Below, in pieces: positions 19,733-29,265 of a DNA stretch of 64,000 nt (its first letter is position 1; each line of letters begins with the position of its first letter). The translations under genes were made by a program, and so were the position numbers. The notes beneath the pieces were generated by a model that was not told the origin of the DNA, searched no databases, and saw only the letters and a program-made list of their open reading frames with translations. This stretch comes from Citrobacter braakii (GTDB lineage Bacteria > Pseudomonadota > Gammaproteobacteria > Enterobacterales > Enterobacteriaceae). The stretch covers positions 682,001-746,000 of the forward strand of contig NZ_NAEW01000001.1 in the NCBI RefSeq assembly GCF_002075345.1, in the 5' to 3' direction.

Positions 19733-20455
19733 ATGGCAGGCGCGAAAAAGATATTTTTGGTGGAAGATGACAGCGATATCGCCTCACTTTTGCAACTTAG
19801 CCTGAAGGATGAGGGGTACGAAATTATTCATGAGGCTGATGGGGCACGAGCGGTCGAGCTACTGGAGAAGCACGTCTGGGATGCCGTTATCCTCGATTTA
19901 ATGCTGCCGGGGGTGGACGGTCTGGAAATTTGTCGTCGCATTCGGCAAATGAGTTTCTATCTACCTGTCATTATTATCAGCGCTCGCACCAGTGAAACTC
20001 ACCGCGTACTGGGGCTGGAAATGGGCGCTGATGATTATTTAGCCAAACCTTTCTCGGTGCTGGAATTGATGGCCCGGGTGAAGGCGTTGTTTCGCCGTCA
20101 GGAGGCGATGAGTCAGAACCTGCGTATGGAGGCGGGGATTATCACCGTCCATGGTGTGGAGATTGATCCATTAGCCCGGGAAGTCCGCCTGCAGGGTAAA
20201 TCCCTCGATTTAACGCCGCGTGAATTCGATCTGCTCTATTTTTTCGCCCGCCATCCCGGGGAGGTCTTTTCGCGTCAGGCGTTGTTAGACCAGGTGTGGG
20301 GCTACCAGCACGAAGGATATGAGCATACGGTGAACAGTCATATTAATCGCCTGCGCACCAAAATTGAAAAAGATGCTGCGGAGCCGGAAATTATTCTTAC
20401 CGTTTGGGGACGAGGCTATAAGCTTGCTGCGGTTAACGCGGAGCATCAACCATGA
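19733..20455 (+). CDS. OmpR-family response regulator of an unassigned two-component system
   Basis: 240 residues from ATG 19733, with GAGAGGGGG nine bases upstream; ATG 19724 has no spacing and TTG 19688 no ribosome site. Receiver domain about 1-120 with EDD and phospho-acceptor Asp55 in AVILDLMLPGVDG; winged-helix DNA-binding domain from about 140 with LTPREFDLLYFFARHPGEVFS. Its stop overlaps the start of the kinase gene (ATGA), so the pair is coupled. It is not RstA, and I do not recognise it as HprR. Its place facing msrPQ suggests, but does not show, control of those genes. Confidence 0.9.
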   Translation: MAGAKKIFLVEDDSDIASLLQLSLKDEGYEIIHEADGARAVELLEKHVWDAVILDLMLPGVDGLEICRRIRQMSFYLPVIIISARTSETHRVLGLEMGADDYLAKPFSVLELMARVKALFRRQEAMSQNLRMEAGIITVHGVEIDPLAREVRLQGKSLDLTPREFDLLYFFARHPGEVFSRQALLDQVWGYQHEGYEHTVNSHINRLRTKIEKDAAEPEIILTVWGRGYKLAAVNAEHQP

Positions 20456-21942
20456 TTTATCGATTGTCGCTGAGCCAGCGTCTGACCCTGGTCTTTACCG
20501 CTATTATGTTGATTTGCGCGGTTGCGGTCAGCGTTGTCCAGATCCGCAGCAGTAAACAGTATGGCGACGCCATGGTGCAAAGGCTCTCGCTGGAATTGGC
20601 AAGCAAAATTGTCAAAAGTGAGTCGCTTATTGATGCCAGCGGGCAGGTTAATCGGCAGACCTTAAAAGGACTGTTCAATCACCTGATGACGCTCAACCCT
20701 AGCGTGGAGCTGTATCTGGTTTCACCGTCAGGCGAGATACTTGCTGATGCCGCTCCGCCTGGGCATATTCAGCGCCAGAACATTAGCGTACAGCCGATCC
20801 AGGTTTTCCTTAATTCGGACGAGCTGCCCGTTTATGGCAATGATCCGCGCAGCAGCCAGCAAAAGGTATTCAGCGCTGCGCCAGTTTTATTTAACGGCAA
20901 GCTGCATGGCTATTTGTACATTATTCTCCAGGGCGAAGATCTCAATATGCTGGCGAATACCGCCTGGCAAAAAACGCTTTGGAACACCGTGACCGGGACG
21001 TTAATACTGGTTTTATTAGCCGGTGCAATCGCGGGGTACCTGGTGTGGAGATGGGTGACGAATCCGGTGAAAAGGCTGACCGGTCAGGTGGTTAATCTGG
21101 AGCAGGACAGCATTAGCGTCATCAAACAGCTGGCGCAGAAAAAGCCCGATTTAGCTCCGGCGAATGAAATTGCGTTGCTGAACAATGCATTTATCGAGTT
21201 AGCACAGAAAATTGCCCACCAATGGGATTTATTAGCTGACAGCGATCGTCAGCGCAGAGAGTTTATCGCCAATATTTCGCACGATTTACGTACGCCGCTC
21301 ACTTCACTGCTGGGGTATCTGGAAATGCTGTCGCTGAAAGCCGATACGATGACGCCGGAGGAAAACCGGCATTATCTAAGCATTGCACTGCGCCAGGGGC
21401 ATAAGGTTCGCCATCTGTCACAACAGCTTTTTGAGCTGGCGAGACTTGAGCATGGCGGCATAAAACCACAGCGTGAACGTTTTGCTATTGGCGAGCTGAT
21501 CCAGGATGTGGCACAGAAATTTGATCTACCCGTTGCCACGCGTCATTTGCAGTTGCACCTTGACGTAATTGGTCCGTTACCGCTGGTGAATGCCGATTTA
21601 TCGATGATGGAAAGAATCGTCACGAATTTGCTGGATAACGCTATCCGTCATACGCCTGACGGGGGCGAAGTGTGGCTAAAAGTCTGGCGTGATGAAGACC
21701 GCTTGTTAGCAGAAGTGCAGGACAGCGGGCCTGGCGTCGAAGAGGCTGTTCGCGAAGTATTATTTCAGCGCCCGACGGCGTTACTACCCCGTGAGCAGCG
21801 GGCTGAGCGTGGTGGTCTGGGCTTACTGATCGTGCGCAGAATGCTCGAACTGCATGGGGGAGATATCCGCCTGATTAATTCAACGGCAGGGGCCTGTTTC
21901 CGTTTTTCGTTGCCGCTGGCGGATTCCCCACTGAGTAGCTGA
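20452..21942 (+). CDS. Sensor histidine kinase of the msrP-adjacent two-component system
   Basis: 496 residues. Membrane helix 1 at about 11-31, a roughly 145-residue periplasmic sensing domain (32-177), helix 2 at about 178-200, a HAMP-like segment, then the H-box FIANISHDLRTPLTSLLGY with His277. The ATP-binding domain has an N-box NLLDNAIRHTP and the G-box segments DSGPGV and RGGLGLLIVRR. The domain order is complete and looks functional. The stimulus is unknown; the periplasmic domain shows no cysteine, so a direct thiol sensor there is unlikely. Confidence 0.9.
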   Translation: MIYRLSLSQRLTLVFTAIMLICAVAVSVVQIRSSKQYGDAMVQRLSLELASKIVKSESLIDASGQVNRQTLKGLFNHLMTLNPSVELYLVSPSGEILADAAPPGHIQRQNISVQPIQVFLNSDELPVYGNDPRSSQQKVFSAAPVLFNGKLHGYLYIILQGEDLNMLANTAWQKTLWNTVTGTLILVLLAGAIAGYLVWRWVTNPVKRLTGQVVNLEQDSISVIKQLAQKKPDLAPANEIALLNNAFIELAQKIAHQWDLLADSDRQRREFIANISHDLRTPLTSLLGYLEMLSLKADTMTPEENRHYLSIALRQGHKVRHLSQQLFELARLEHGGIKPQRERFAIGELIQDVAQKFDLPVATRHLQLHLDVIGPLPLVNADLSMMERIVTNLLDNAIRHTPDGGEVWLKVWRDEDRLLAEVQDSGPGVEEAVREVLFQRPTALLPREQRAERGGLGLLIVRRMLELHGGDIRLINSTAGACFRFSLPLADSPLSS

Positions 21943-22026
21943 TGAGAATGTTCCGCTGAAAAGAGTCTGTAACGCTATACGCGTTGTAAACCGTGGGCAT
22001 TGCGTAAAAGTTGGTAGGTTGCCAGT

Positions 22027-22045
22027 GATAATGAGAATTTTTATC
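22027..22045 (+). promoter_or_regulatory. Fur box upstream of the CPBP protease gene
   Basis: GATAATGAGAATTTTTATC matches 16 of 19 positions of the Fur consensus GATAATGATAATCATTATC. A second, overlapping inverted pair TTATCA/TTGATAA follows at 22041-22057. It lies about 50 bases before the gene, in a good place to block its promoter. Confidence 0.65.
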
Positions 22046-22094
22046 ATATATTGATAATTCATCAAGTTATCTTTGATAAGCGCAAGGAGATCGT

Positions 22095-22781
22095 ATGTCA
22101 CTGGATGCCGACAACCTGTATATCGTCAGGACCCAAGCGGTTGCTGGCTGTTTTACCATGTTTTTGCTGATGTTTGGCCTCACGTTTCTTCCGTTGTTTT
22201 TCCCCGCCAGCCAGGTTCTGCTTGCCAAAGGGCTACTTTTTCCGCTGCTGTTTGCGCTGGAATTTGTTGTGCTGGTCCCGCTGTATTACTTCTTCTTCAG
22301 AAAAAGAGAGGGGCTGGGAAAGGGAATTTTCAACGCCAGATGGTTTGCCATTTTGTTCGTGGCGCTGCTGTTTATTCAGCTTATCCTGCCATGGTTTCTG
22401 GGCCTCAGACAAACCGAAGCGTGGGTGACCAGCCAGATATCCCTAAACAGCTACGCGCTGTGGTTATCCACTCTGACCCTGATATTTATTGCGCCAGTGT
22501 ATGAAGAGATTGTTTTCAGGGGCTGTTTATTCAATGCATTCCAGTATTGGTTCAATAATAAAACCTGGCTGTCGTCGGTGGTGGTATCGGTCATTTTTGC
22601 CATCATGCATACCCAGTATGTGGATCTGCGCACGTTGCTGATGCTGTTTCTTGTGTCGCAGGTTTTGATCATCGCCAGAATGAAAAGCAACGGCCTGCTG
22701 ATGCCGGTTATGCTGCATATAGCGATGAACGGGACGGTTATAGCCCTGCAAATGGGGGCTCAGACGTTACAGCATGGTTGA
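22095..22781 (+). CDS. CPBP-family intramembrane metalloprotease
   Basis: 228 residues with about seven membrane helices. ABI/CPBP motifs are present: EEIVFRG (Glu137, Glu138, Arg142), His172 in AIMHTQY, and HIAMN (His208, Asn212). The family are membrane-embedded proteases related to Rce1 prenyl endopeptidase; in bacteria several protect against peptides or process membrane proteins. AAGGAG lies eight bases before ATG 22095. A Fur-like site upstream suggests induction under iron limitation. Substrate unknown. Confidence 0.85.
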   Translation: MSLDADNLYIVRTQAVAGCFTMFLLMFGLTFLPLFFPASQVLLAKGLLFPLLFALEFVVLVPLYYFFFRKREGLGKGIFNARWFAILFVALLFIQLILPWFLGLRQTEAWVTSQISLNSYALWLSTLTLIFIAPVYEEIVFRGCLFNAFQYWFNNKTWLSSVVVSVIFAIMHTQYVDLRTLLMLFLVSQVLIIARMKSNGLLMPVMLHIAMNGTVIALQMGAQTLQHG

Positions 22782-22788
22782 TGAAGGC

Positions 22789-22809
22789 GATGCCCGGAAC
22801 CCGGGCATC
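22789..22809. terminator. Bidirectional hairpin between CPBP gene and ynfM
   Basis: GATGCCCGG (22789-22797) pairs with CCGGGCATC (22801-22809) around AAC, between the two convergent stop codons. Confidence 0.7.
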
Positions 22810-22814
22810 GTGGA

Positions 22815-24068
22815 TTATACGTGCAGACGATGGTGCAGACGTGCACCGACCAGCAACGCCAGCACCAGCATCAGGGCGATAAATCCGCCCACGCCGTTCC
22901 AGCCGTAGCTGTGCCAGAATACGCCACCCAGCGTACCGGCAATACTGGAACCCAGATAATAGCTGAACAGATACAGGGAAGATGCCTGGCCTTTAGCGCG
23001 TTTTGCCCGTGGTCCAATCCAACTGCTTGCCACAGAGTGCGCAGCAAAGAACCCGGCTGAAAAGAGCAGCATCCCGGCGAAGATCAGCCACAGCGACGTG
23101 AACAGGGTCATCAACAGTCCAATCAGCATCACGCCGGTTGAAAAGAGCATTACCGGACCACGTCCATAGCGGGTGGTCATCGACCCCGCTTTCGGTGAGC
23201 TCCAGGTCCCGGTCAGATAGGCCACGGACAACAGACCGACAACCGCCTGGCTGAGTTCCCACGGCGAGAGCATCAGACGGTAGCCGATGTAATTAAACAG
23301 CGTGACAAACGACCCCATCAGTAAAAAACCTTCCGCAAACAGCAGCGGCAACCCTTTGTCGCGCCAGTGCAAACGAAAGTTGATAAACAGCGTTTTCGGT
23401 CGCAGCGACGTTGGTCTGAAATGACGAGATTCCGGCAAGATTTTCCAGAACATCAGCGCGGAGGCGAGGGCAAAACAACCGATCGCCGCCAGCGCGATAC
23501 GCCAGTTAAAAAAGTCGGTAAACACGCCGCTTATTAAACGGCCACTCATACCACCAATCGAGTTACCGCTGATATATAAGCCCATTGAGAAGGCGACGAA
23601 GCTGGGATGTATTTCCTCGCTCAGATAGGTCATTCCCACTGCCGCCACGCCGCTGAGCGAAAGACCTATCAGCGCACGCATGATTAAAATACCGTGCCAG
23701 CTGGTCATCATCGTCGAAAGCAACGTACAACAGGACGCGAGCAGTAGGGCGGTAACCATCACCGGCTTGCGGCCTATCGCATCGGAAAGTGGACCGGTAA
23801 ACAGTAAACCGATCGCGAGCATCGCCGTTGAGATGGAAAGCGAAATACTGCTGCTGGCGGGAGAGACCCCAAACTCGTGCGAGAGCACTGGCAGTATGGG
23901 TTGCACGCAATAGAGGAGAGCAAATGTCGCCAGTCCGGCCGAAAACAGCGCCAGCGTGACGCGCATAAATGGGGATGTTCCGCGTTTGATAAAACTATCC
24001 GGCGGGGTAACTCTCTGTTCATCAACATTGCTTGTCGGCGCGGTATCGACAGTTGTTGTACGGCTCAC
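22815..24068 (-). CDS. ynfM: MFS transporter YnfM
   Basis: 417 residues when started at GTG 24068, matching the E. coli length and its start MSRTTTVD; AGGA lies six bases upstream. The frame can be opened to a TTG at 24089 but without a ribosome site. Twelve membrane helices, MFS motif A GPLSDAIGRKPV; the core sequence is nearly identical to E. coli YnfM. It is an uncharacterised efflux-type transporter; E. coli work links it to arabinose export. It is divergent from ynfL, the LysR gene that probably regulates it. Confidence 0.94.
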   Translation of the reverse strand: MSRTTTVDTAPTSNVDEQRVTPPDSFIKRGTSPFMRVTLALFSAGLATFALLYCVQPILPVLSHEFGVSPASSSISLSISTAMLAIGLLFTGPLSDAIGRKPVMVTALLLASCCTLLSTMMTSWHGILIMRALIGLSLSGVAAVGMTYLSEEIHPSFVAFSMGLYISGNSIGGMSGRLISGVFTDFFNWRIALAAIGCFALASALMFWKILPESRHFRPTSLRPKTLFINFRLHWRDKGLPLLFAEGFLLMGSFVTLFNYIGYRLMLSPWELSQAVVGLLSVAYLTGTWSSPKAGSMTTRYGRGPVMLFSTGVMLIGLLMTLFTSLWLIFAGMLLFSAGFFAAHSVASSWIGPRAKRAKGQASSLYLFSYYLGSSIAGTLGGVFWHSYGWNGVGGFIALMLVLALLVGARLHHRLHV

Positions 24069-24175
24069 TTGAAATCCTTGCTCAATCAATTACCTCTACA
24101 TGACTAGCTTTAAGAGTATGAAAATCGCATTATTCTGTCTAATATATTAATAATCTCAAATGATATTTTAAAAAT

Positions 24176-25084
24176 ATGAATATCGAGCTGCGTCATTTAC
24201 GTTACTTTGTAGCGGTTGCCGAAGAATTGCATTTTGGCCGGGCGGCGGCACGGCTGAATATTTCGCAACCGCCGCTGAGCCAGCAAATCCAGATCCTCGA
24301 GCAGCAGGTCGGCGCCCGACTTCTGGCGCGCACTAACCGCAGCGTGGCGCTGACCTCAGCCGGAAAGCAGTTTCTGGCAGACAGTCGGCAGATCCTGGGG
24401 CTGGTTAATGAGGCCGCTGCCAGGGCTGAGCGTCTGCATCTGGGTGAAGCGGGGGAATTGCGTATCGGCTTTACGTCATCGGCACCGTTTATCAAAGCGG
24501 TTTCAGATACGTTATCCCTCTTTCGCCAGAGCTACCCCGCTGTACATATGCAAACCCGTGAAATGAACACGCGCGAGCAAATTGCCCCGCTCAATGAAGG
24601 AACGCTGGATTTGGGACTTCTGCGCAACACGCAGCTTCCGGAAACGCTGGAGCGTGAAATCATTCTGCATGAGCCGCTGATGGCGATGATCCCGCGCGCG
24701 CATCCGCTGGCGCAAAAGCCGGTGGTCACATTGGCGGAGTTGGCCAATGAGCCATTTGTCTTTTTTGATCCGCATGTGGGGACGGGGTTGTATGACGATA
24801 TTCTTGGCCTCATGCGTCGCTATGGACTGAAGCCGACTATCACTCAGGAGGTTGGCGAGGCGATGACTATCATCGGGCTGGTGGCCGCAGGATTAGGCGT
24901 TTCCATTCTTCCCGCTTCCTTTAAACGGGTGCAATTGTATGAAATGTGTTGGATCCCGATAGCGGAAGAAGATGCCGTTTCGGAAATGTGGCTAGTGTGG
25001 CCAAAACATCATGAGCAAAGTCACGCCGCGCAACGCTTTCGCGAGCAACTGTTGGCGGCCGTTCAGGCGATTAATTTAGTTTAA
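24176..25084 (+). CDS. ynfL: LysR-type transcriptional regulator YnfL
   Basis: 302 residues. N-terminal helix-turn-helix typical of LysR (MNIELRHLRYFVAVAEELHF... SQPPLSQQI), followed by a co-inducer domain starting with LRIGFTSSAPF. Very close to E. coli YnfL. The 107-base divergent gap to ynfM is AT-rich and would hold the operator. The effector is not known. Confidence 0.93.
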   Translation: MNIELRHLRYFVAVAEELHFGRAAARLNISQPPLSQQIQILEQQVGARLLARTNRSVALTSAGKQFLADSRQILGLVNEAAARAERLHLGEAGELRIGFTSSAPFIKAVSDTLSLFRQSYPAVHMQTREMNTREQIAPLNEGTLDLGLLRNTQLPETLEREIILHEPLMAMIPRAHPLAQKPVVTLAELANEPFVFFDPHVGTGLYDDILGLMRRYGLKPTITQEVGEAMTIIGLVAAGLGVSILPASFKRVQLYEMCWIPIAEEDAVSEMWLVWPKHHEQSHAAQRFREQLLAAVQAINLV

Positions 25085-25202
25085 AAATGGGCGAAAATGT
25101 GCAGTAAATCACAAGGCTAAGTAAAAAGTTGACGGAAGCCATTGAAGTGCTTCACCATAGCCCGCAGATTATTTCGGAGCGCGAAAATAAAGGGAGTAAG
25201 TG

Positions 25203-26423
25203 GTGGTTGCTGATAGTCAGCCTGGGCATATCGATCAAATTAAGCAGACCAATGCGGGCGCGGTTTATCGCCTGATTGATCAGCTGGGTCCGGTATCGCG
25301 TATTGATCTCTCTCGCCTGGCACAATTGGCGCCTGCCAGTATTACTAAAATTGTCCGCGAAATGCTCGAAGCGCACCTGGTGCAAGAGTTGGAAATCAAG
25401 GAAGCGGGCAGCCGTGGACGTCCGGCCGTTGGGCTGGTTGTGGAAACGGAAGCCTGGCACTATTTATCCATTCGTATCAGTCGCGGCGAGATCTTTCTGG
25501 CGCTGCGCGATCTGAGCAGCAAACTGGTGGTTGAAGATTGTCTTGAAATGGCGCTGGTCAGTGAAACACCATTGCTGGAACGCGTTATTACCCAGGTCGA
25601 TCAGTTTTTCATCCGCCACCAGCAAAAGCTGGAGCGCTTAACCTCCATCGCCATTACCTTACCCGGCATTATTGATACTGAAAACGGTATCGTTCATCGC
25701 ATGCCATTCTACGACGATGTCAAAGAGATGCCGCTGGGTGAAGCGCTTGAAAATCATACCGGCGTGCCGGTCTATATTCAGCATGATATCAGCGCCTGGA
25801 CTATGGCCGAGGCGCTTTTTGGCGCATCGCGCGGCGCACGCGACGTCATTCAGGTGGTGATCGATCATAACGTGGGGGCCGGAGTAATCACCGACGGTCA
25901 TCTACTGCATGCCGGCAGCAGTAGCCTGGTGGAAATTGGTCATACCCAGGTGGACCCCTACGGCAAACGCTGCTATTGCGGCAACCATGGTTGCCTGGAA
26001 ACGATCGCCAGCGTCGACAGCGTGCTCGAACTGGCACAGGTACGCTTGAAGCAGTCAATGAGTTCTTCTCTACACGGGCAACCGTTAACGGTAGACGCGC
26101 TGTGTCTGGCGGCGATGCAGGGGGATTTATTGGCGAAAGATATCATTAGCGGCGTCGGGACCCATGTCGGACGGATTCTGGCCATCATGGTGAATTTGTT
26201 CAACCCGCAAAAGATATTGATTGGTTCTCCGCTCAGTAAAGCGGCGGATATTTTGTTTCCCACTATTGCTGACAGCATTCGTCAGCAAGCGCTCCCGGCC
26301 TACAGTCAGCATATTGTCGTCGAAAGTACGCAGTTCACCAATCAAGGGACGATGGCAGGGGCGGCGCTCGTGAAGGACGCGATGTATAACGGTTCTTTGT
26401 TGATTCGTCTATTACAGGGTTAA
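25203..26423 (+). CDS. mlc: Global sugar regulator Mlc (DgsA), ROK family
   Basis: 406 residues from GTG 25203, six bases after AGGGAG; E. coli Mlc also begins at GTG. N-terminal helix-turn-helix (RIDLSRLAQLAPASITKIVREM), then the ROK domain with the zinc-binding CGNHGC segment (CYCGNHGCLE) and ROK signature around VGAGVITDGHLLHAGSSSLVEIGH. It represses ptsG, ptsHI, manXYZ and malT and is sequestered by dephosphorylated PtsG (EIIBC-Glc) at the membrane. Transcribed toward bioD2. Confidence 0.97.
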   Translation: MVADSQPGHIDQIKQTNAGAVYRLIDQLGPVSRIDLSRLAQLAPASITKIVREMLEAHLVQELEIKEAGSRGRPAVGLVVETEAWHYLSIRISRGEIFLALRDLSSKLVVEDCLEMALVSETPLLERVITQVDQFFIRHQQKLERLTSIAITLPGIIDTENGIVHRMPFYDDVKEMPLGEALENHTGVPVYIQHDISAWTMAEALFGASRGARDVIQVVIDHNVGAGVITDGHLLHAGSSSLVEIGHTQVDPYGKRCYCGNHGCLETIASVDSVLELAQVRLKQSMSSSLHGQPLTVDALCLAAMQGDLLAKDIISGVGTHVGRILAIMVNLFNPQKILIGSPLSKAADILFPTIADSIRQQALPAYSQHIVVESTQFTNQGTMAGAALVKDAMYNGSLLIRLLQG

Positions 26424-26548
26424 CATTTTTTAACTGTTGTACGAAAAATTGCGCTATCTCAAGCCGATTCTCGTCGTCATACCTTAGACTTTCTCCACTG
26501 TATTATTTTCCTGACTTATATTTTCAAAGCATAACGGTGGAGTTAGTG

Positions 26549-27244
26549 ATGCTGAAGCGTTTCTTTATTACAGGTACAGACACTTCTGTTGGGAAGACCG
26601 TGGTTTCCCGCGCATTACTACAAGCGTTAGCGTCAGGGGGTAAAAGCGTTGCGGGCTACAAACCCGTGGCCAAAGGAAGCAAAGAGACACCTGAAGGTCT
26701 GCGCAACAAAGATGCGCTGGTGCTGCAAAGCGTCTCCACTATCGAACTGCCCTACGAGGCGGTCAACCCGATTGCGTTGAGTGAGGATGAAAGCAGCGTA
26801 GCGCATAGTGGTCCGGTCAATTACACCCTGTTATCCAACGGCCTCGCAAGCCTCAGCGAAAAAGTGGATCACGTTGTCGTGGAAGGCACCGGAGGCTGGC
26901 GGAGCCTGATGAACGATCTGCGTCCGTTATCTGAATGGGTGGTGCAGGAACAACTGCCGGTGCTGATGGTGGTGGGTATCCAGGAAGGCTGTATTAATCA
27001 TGCCATTCTCACCGCGCAGGCGATTGCCAGTGACGGACTGCCTTTGATTGGCTGGGTCGCGAACCGAATCAACCCGGGGCTAGCGCATTATGCGGAAATC
27101 ATTGATGTGCTGGGCAAAAAATTACCCGCACCGCTGATCGGTGAACTGCCTTATCTGCCTCGCGCAGAGCAGCGCGAGCTGTCTCAGTACATCCGTCTGT
27201 CAATGCTCGGCAGCGTGTTGTCGGTAGATAGAGTCCTGGCGTAA
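26549..27244 (+). CDS. ynfK: Second dethiobiotin synthetase (YnfK/BioD2)
   Basis: 231 residues, the E. coli length, from ATG 26549 with GGTGGAG upstream. The P-loop GTDTSVGKT is at residues 9-17 and the second motif [10 protein letters not shown] follows in mid-protein. It is a paralogue of BioD, which closes the ureido ring of dethiobiotin with ATP and CO2. Its 3' end overlaps that of convergent clcB by 45 bases. Confidence 0.94.
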   Translation: MLKRFFITGTDTSVGKTVVSRALLQALASGGKSVAGYKPVAKGSKETPEGLRNKDALVLQSVSTIELPYEAVNPIALSEDESSVAHSGPVNYTLLSNGLASLSEKVDHVVVEGTGGWRSLMNDLRPLSEWVVQEQLPVLMVVGIQEGCINHAILTAQAIASDGLPLIGWVANRINPGLAHYAEIIDVLGKKLPAPLIGELPYLPRAEQRELSQYIRLSMLGSVLSVDRVLA

Positions 27245-28453
27245 CGTTCGCGACAGCACAGACGCCACCACACAGGCAATCAGCAATCCGGGGAGCAGAC
27301 GATACTCCCCGGTCATTTCACAAACCATCAGTGTCGACATTATTGGCGCATGCGTGGTCGCTGCCAGCAGCGTGGCCATCCCCGTTAATCCCAGCAGAAT
27401 GGCAATCTCATCCGGACCCGGAAGCCATAATCCCCACACTCGTCCCAGCAGCATACCCACCGAAAGACCGACAAACAGCGTTGGCGTAAACACACCGCCA
27501 GGCGCACCGGAACCACTGCTGGCAAGCACCGCCAGTAATTTGCAGATGAAGATCCCGCTCACCACGGCCAGCAGCGGTGGGGAGAGTAAATATGACTGCA
27601 CCACGCTGTAGCCGTTACCCCAGACCGCAGGCGTGAGCAATGACATCAGGCCAACGATCAGCCCGCCAAGCGCCAGTTGCCACGGGGGCGAGAGTTTTAA
27701 GCGCAAAAAACCATTATGGCTGATGGTCATCAACCACATGAATAGCGGTCCGCAAACGCCGGCAGCCAGACCGGTACTGATGATCATGACGTATTCCAGC
27801 GCATGCAGTTCCCGTGTGAAGTGCACGGCATACAGCAGCGCATTGCTGTCGCTCAGCATATTGGTGGTGAGCAAGGCGACGACGGCGGATACCACCACCG
27901 GTCCCAGTGACGCGAGGATCAAGGTGCCAAACAACACTTCAGCAATAAATAGACTGCCCGCCAGTGGGGCATGATACGCTCCGGCCATACCCGCAGCGGC
28001 TCCGCAGGCAATCCATAACTTCCATTCTGTGCGCGGGGTGAAGCGTTGAGCAAAGCTGGAGGCTGCCAGCGCTGCCAGTAAAATCATGGCACCTTCGCGC
28101 CCGATGGCACTCCCGCTGGAGACGACCAGTAACGAGGCCAGCGATTTCACCAGACTTGCACTGACGTCAAATTGTCCGTTAGTTTGCAAGGCTTCCATGT
28201 AATCAGTGGGAGCCTGCGGGCGTAACCGGTTGAACGTTTGCCATCCCCAAAGCAGCAAACCCGCCGCCAGCCCTCCTAACGCAGGTGTCAGCATGCGTCT
28301 TACAGGGGAAAGGTTTGTTGCCGCGTTGACCAGACTCCCTGTGTCATTGCTCAGGAACAACCATTCAAGAAGGAGCATGGCGTGGCGAAATCCTGCGACG
28401 GCCAACGCAGCAAGGATACCAATCACCGCAGCAATCAGCAGGCGGCGGAACAT
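27200..28453 (-). CDS. clcB: Voltage-gated ClC-type chloride channel ClcB
   Basis: 417 residues from ATG 28453 (MFRRLLIA, as E. coli). In-frame starts at 28489 (ATG) and 28549 (TTG) exist, none with a good ribosome site, so the start is uncertain. ClC selectivity motifs: [25 protein letters not shown]. It helps extreme acid resistance in E. coli as an electrical shunt. Its last 45 bases overlap bioD2 on the other strand. Confidence 0.93.
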   Translation of the reverse strand: MFRRLLIAAVIGILAALAVAGFRHAMLLLEWLFLSNDTGSLVNAATNLSPVRRMLTPALGGLAAGLLLWGWQTFNRLRPQAPTDYMEALQTNGQFDVSASLVKSLASLLVVSSGSAIGREGAMILLAALAASSFAQRFTPRTEWKLWIACGAAAGMAGAYHAPLAGSLFIAEVLFGTLILASLGPVVVSAVVALLTTNMLSDSNALLYAVHFTRELHALEYVMIISTGLAAGVCGPLFMWLMTISHNGFLRLKLSPPWQLALGGLIVGLMSLLTPAVWGNGYSVVQSYLLSPPLLAVVSGIFICKLLAVLASSGSGAPGGVFTPTLFVGLSVGMLLGRVWGLWLPGPDEIAILLGLTGMATLLAATTHAPIMSTLMVCEMTGEYRLLPGLLIACVVASVLSRTLRQDSIYRQHAAEH

Positions 28454-28576
28454 GGCGCGCAGGTCAGGATAAGCATGTAAATGATGCATGAGTGGCCAGA
28501 CAGGAAATTTCAGACGCTTTATTTTGCGGCTATTTGGCAACAGAAGCAAAAGCTAAGCGTGCGCAACAGGATGCTA

Positions 28577-28602
28577 CACAGGCAGGACACATCCTGCCTG
28601 TG
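28577..28602. other. Hairpin downstream of dmsD
   Basis: CACAGGCAGGA (28577-28587) pairs with TCCTGCCTGTG (28592-28602), 11 bp with loop CACA, seven bases after the dmsD stop. There is no U-run, so it may be an mRNA 3'-end stabiliser rather than a classic terminator. Confidence 0.55.
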
Positions 28603-28608
28603 GTGAAA

Positions 28609-29223
28609 CTAACGAAAAAGTGGCTTATCGGCTATCGGGATCAGTAACTGCGACTGCCATTGCGCCAGCGTCAGACGGGCCAGCTCCCCCAGCGCCTGGT
28701 AAAACGGGTGATCAGCTTTTTCGATAAACACATCAAGGAAGCGGGATGACCACGGGAACAGATGCCAGGCCAGCAGCTGTTCGCACTCGGTGTGGCGTTC
28801 ATTTTCAGCAAGCCAGGCCGTCAGCAACAGCAGTGAACCAAAGTGATCTTCTGGCTCATTTTGCTGCATGGCAAACTGGATGCCGTTGTCCCGCATCCAC
28901 TGACGAAGTGCCAGCGTAGAGTCGCCAAACAACACGTTTTCGCGATCCAGCCAGACAGATCCCCAGGGCGGAGAGGGTAGCGCATATGGACCGACAAACA
29001 GGCGTTGCCAGGCCTGCGGGAGAGGCTCATCGACCTCGGCTTGTAGCCGTGCTGCCAGCGGGAAAAGCATTGCCTGATCGAGCGGCCACTGCGCCTGCCA
29101 GCCATCGGCTCTTAACGCGCTGACTAAAGCAGAGGCTTCCGCGCTATCTGGCGCATAGTAAAACAGTGCGCCGAGTACACGCGCCGCGGTAGAAAAGTTG
29201 TCACCTTGCGAAAAATGGGTCAT
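28609..29223 (-). CDS. dmsD: Tat proofreading chaperone DmsD (YnfI)
   Basis: 204 residues, same as E. coli, all-helical TorD/DmsD family; conserved stretch WQRLFVGPYALPSPPWGSVWLD and EPEDHFGSLL. It binds the twin-arginine leaders of DmsA and YnfE and holds them until the molybdenum cofactor is inserted. Last gene of the ynfE-G-H-dmsD operon, 42 bases after ynfH. Confidence 0.95.
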   Translation of the reverse strand: MTHFSQGDNFSTAARVLGALFYYAPDSAEASALVSALRADGWQAQWPLDQAMLFPLAARLQAEVDEPLPQAWQRLFVGPYALPSPPWGSVWLDRENVLFGDSTLALRQWMRDNGIQFAMQQNEPEDHFGSLLLLTAWLAENERHTECEQLLAWHLFPWSSRFLDVFIEKADHPFYQALGELARLTLAQWQSQLLIPIADKPLFR

Positions 29224-29265
29224 GCAAACAATCCTGAACAGTGCGGGTTGCCCCGCACCCGAAAG

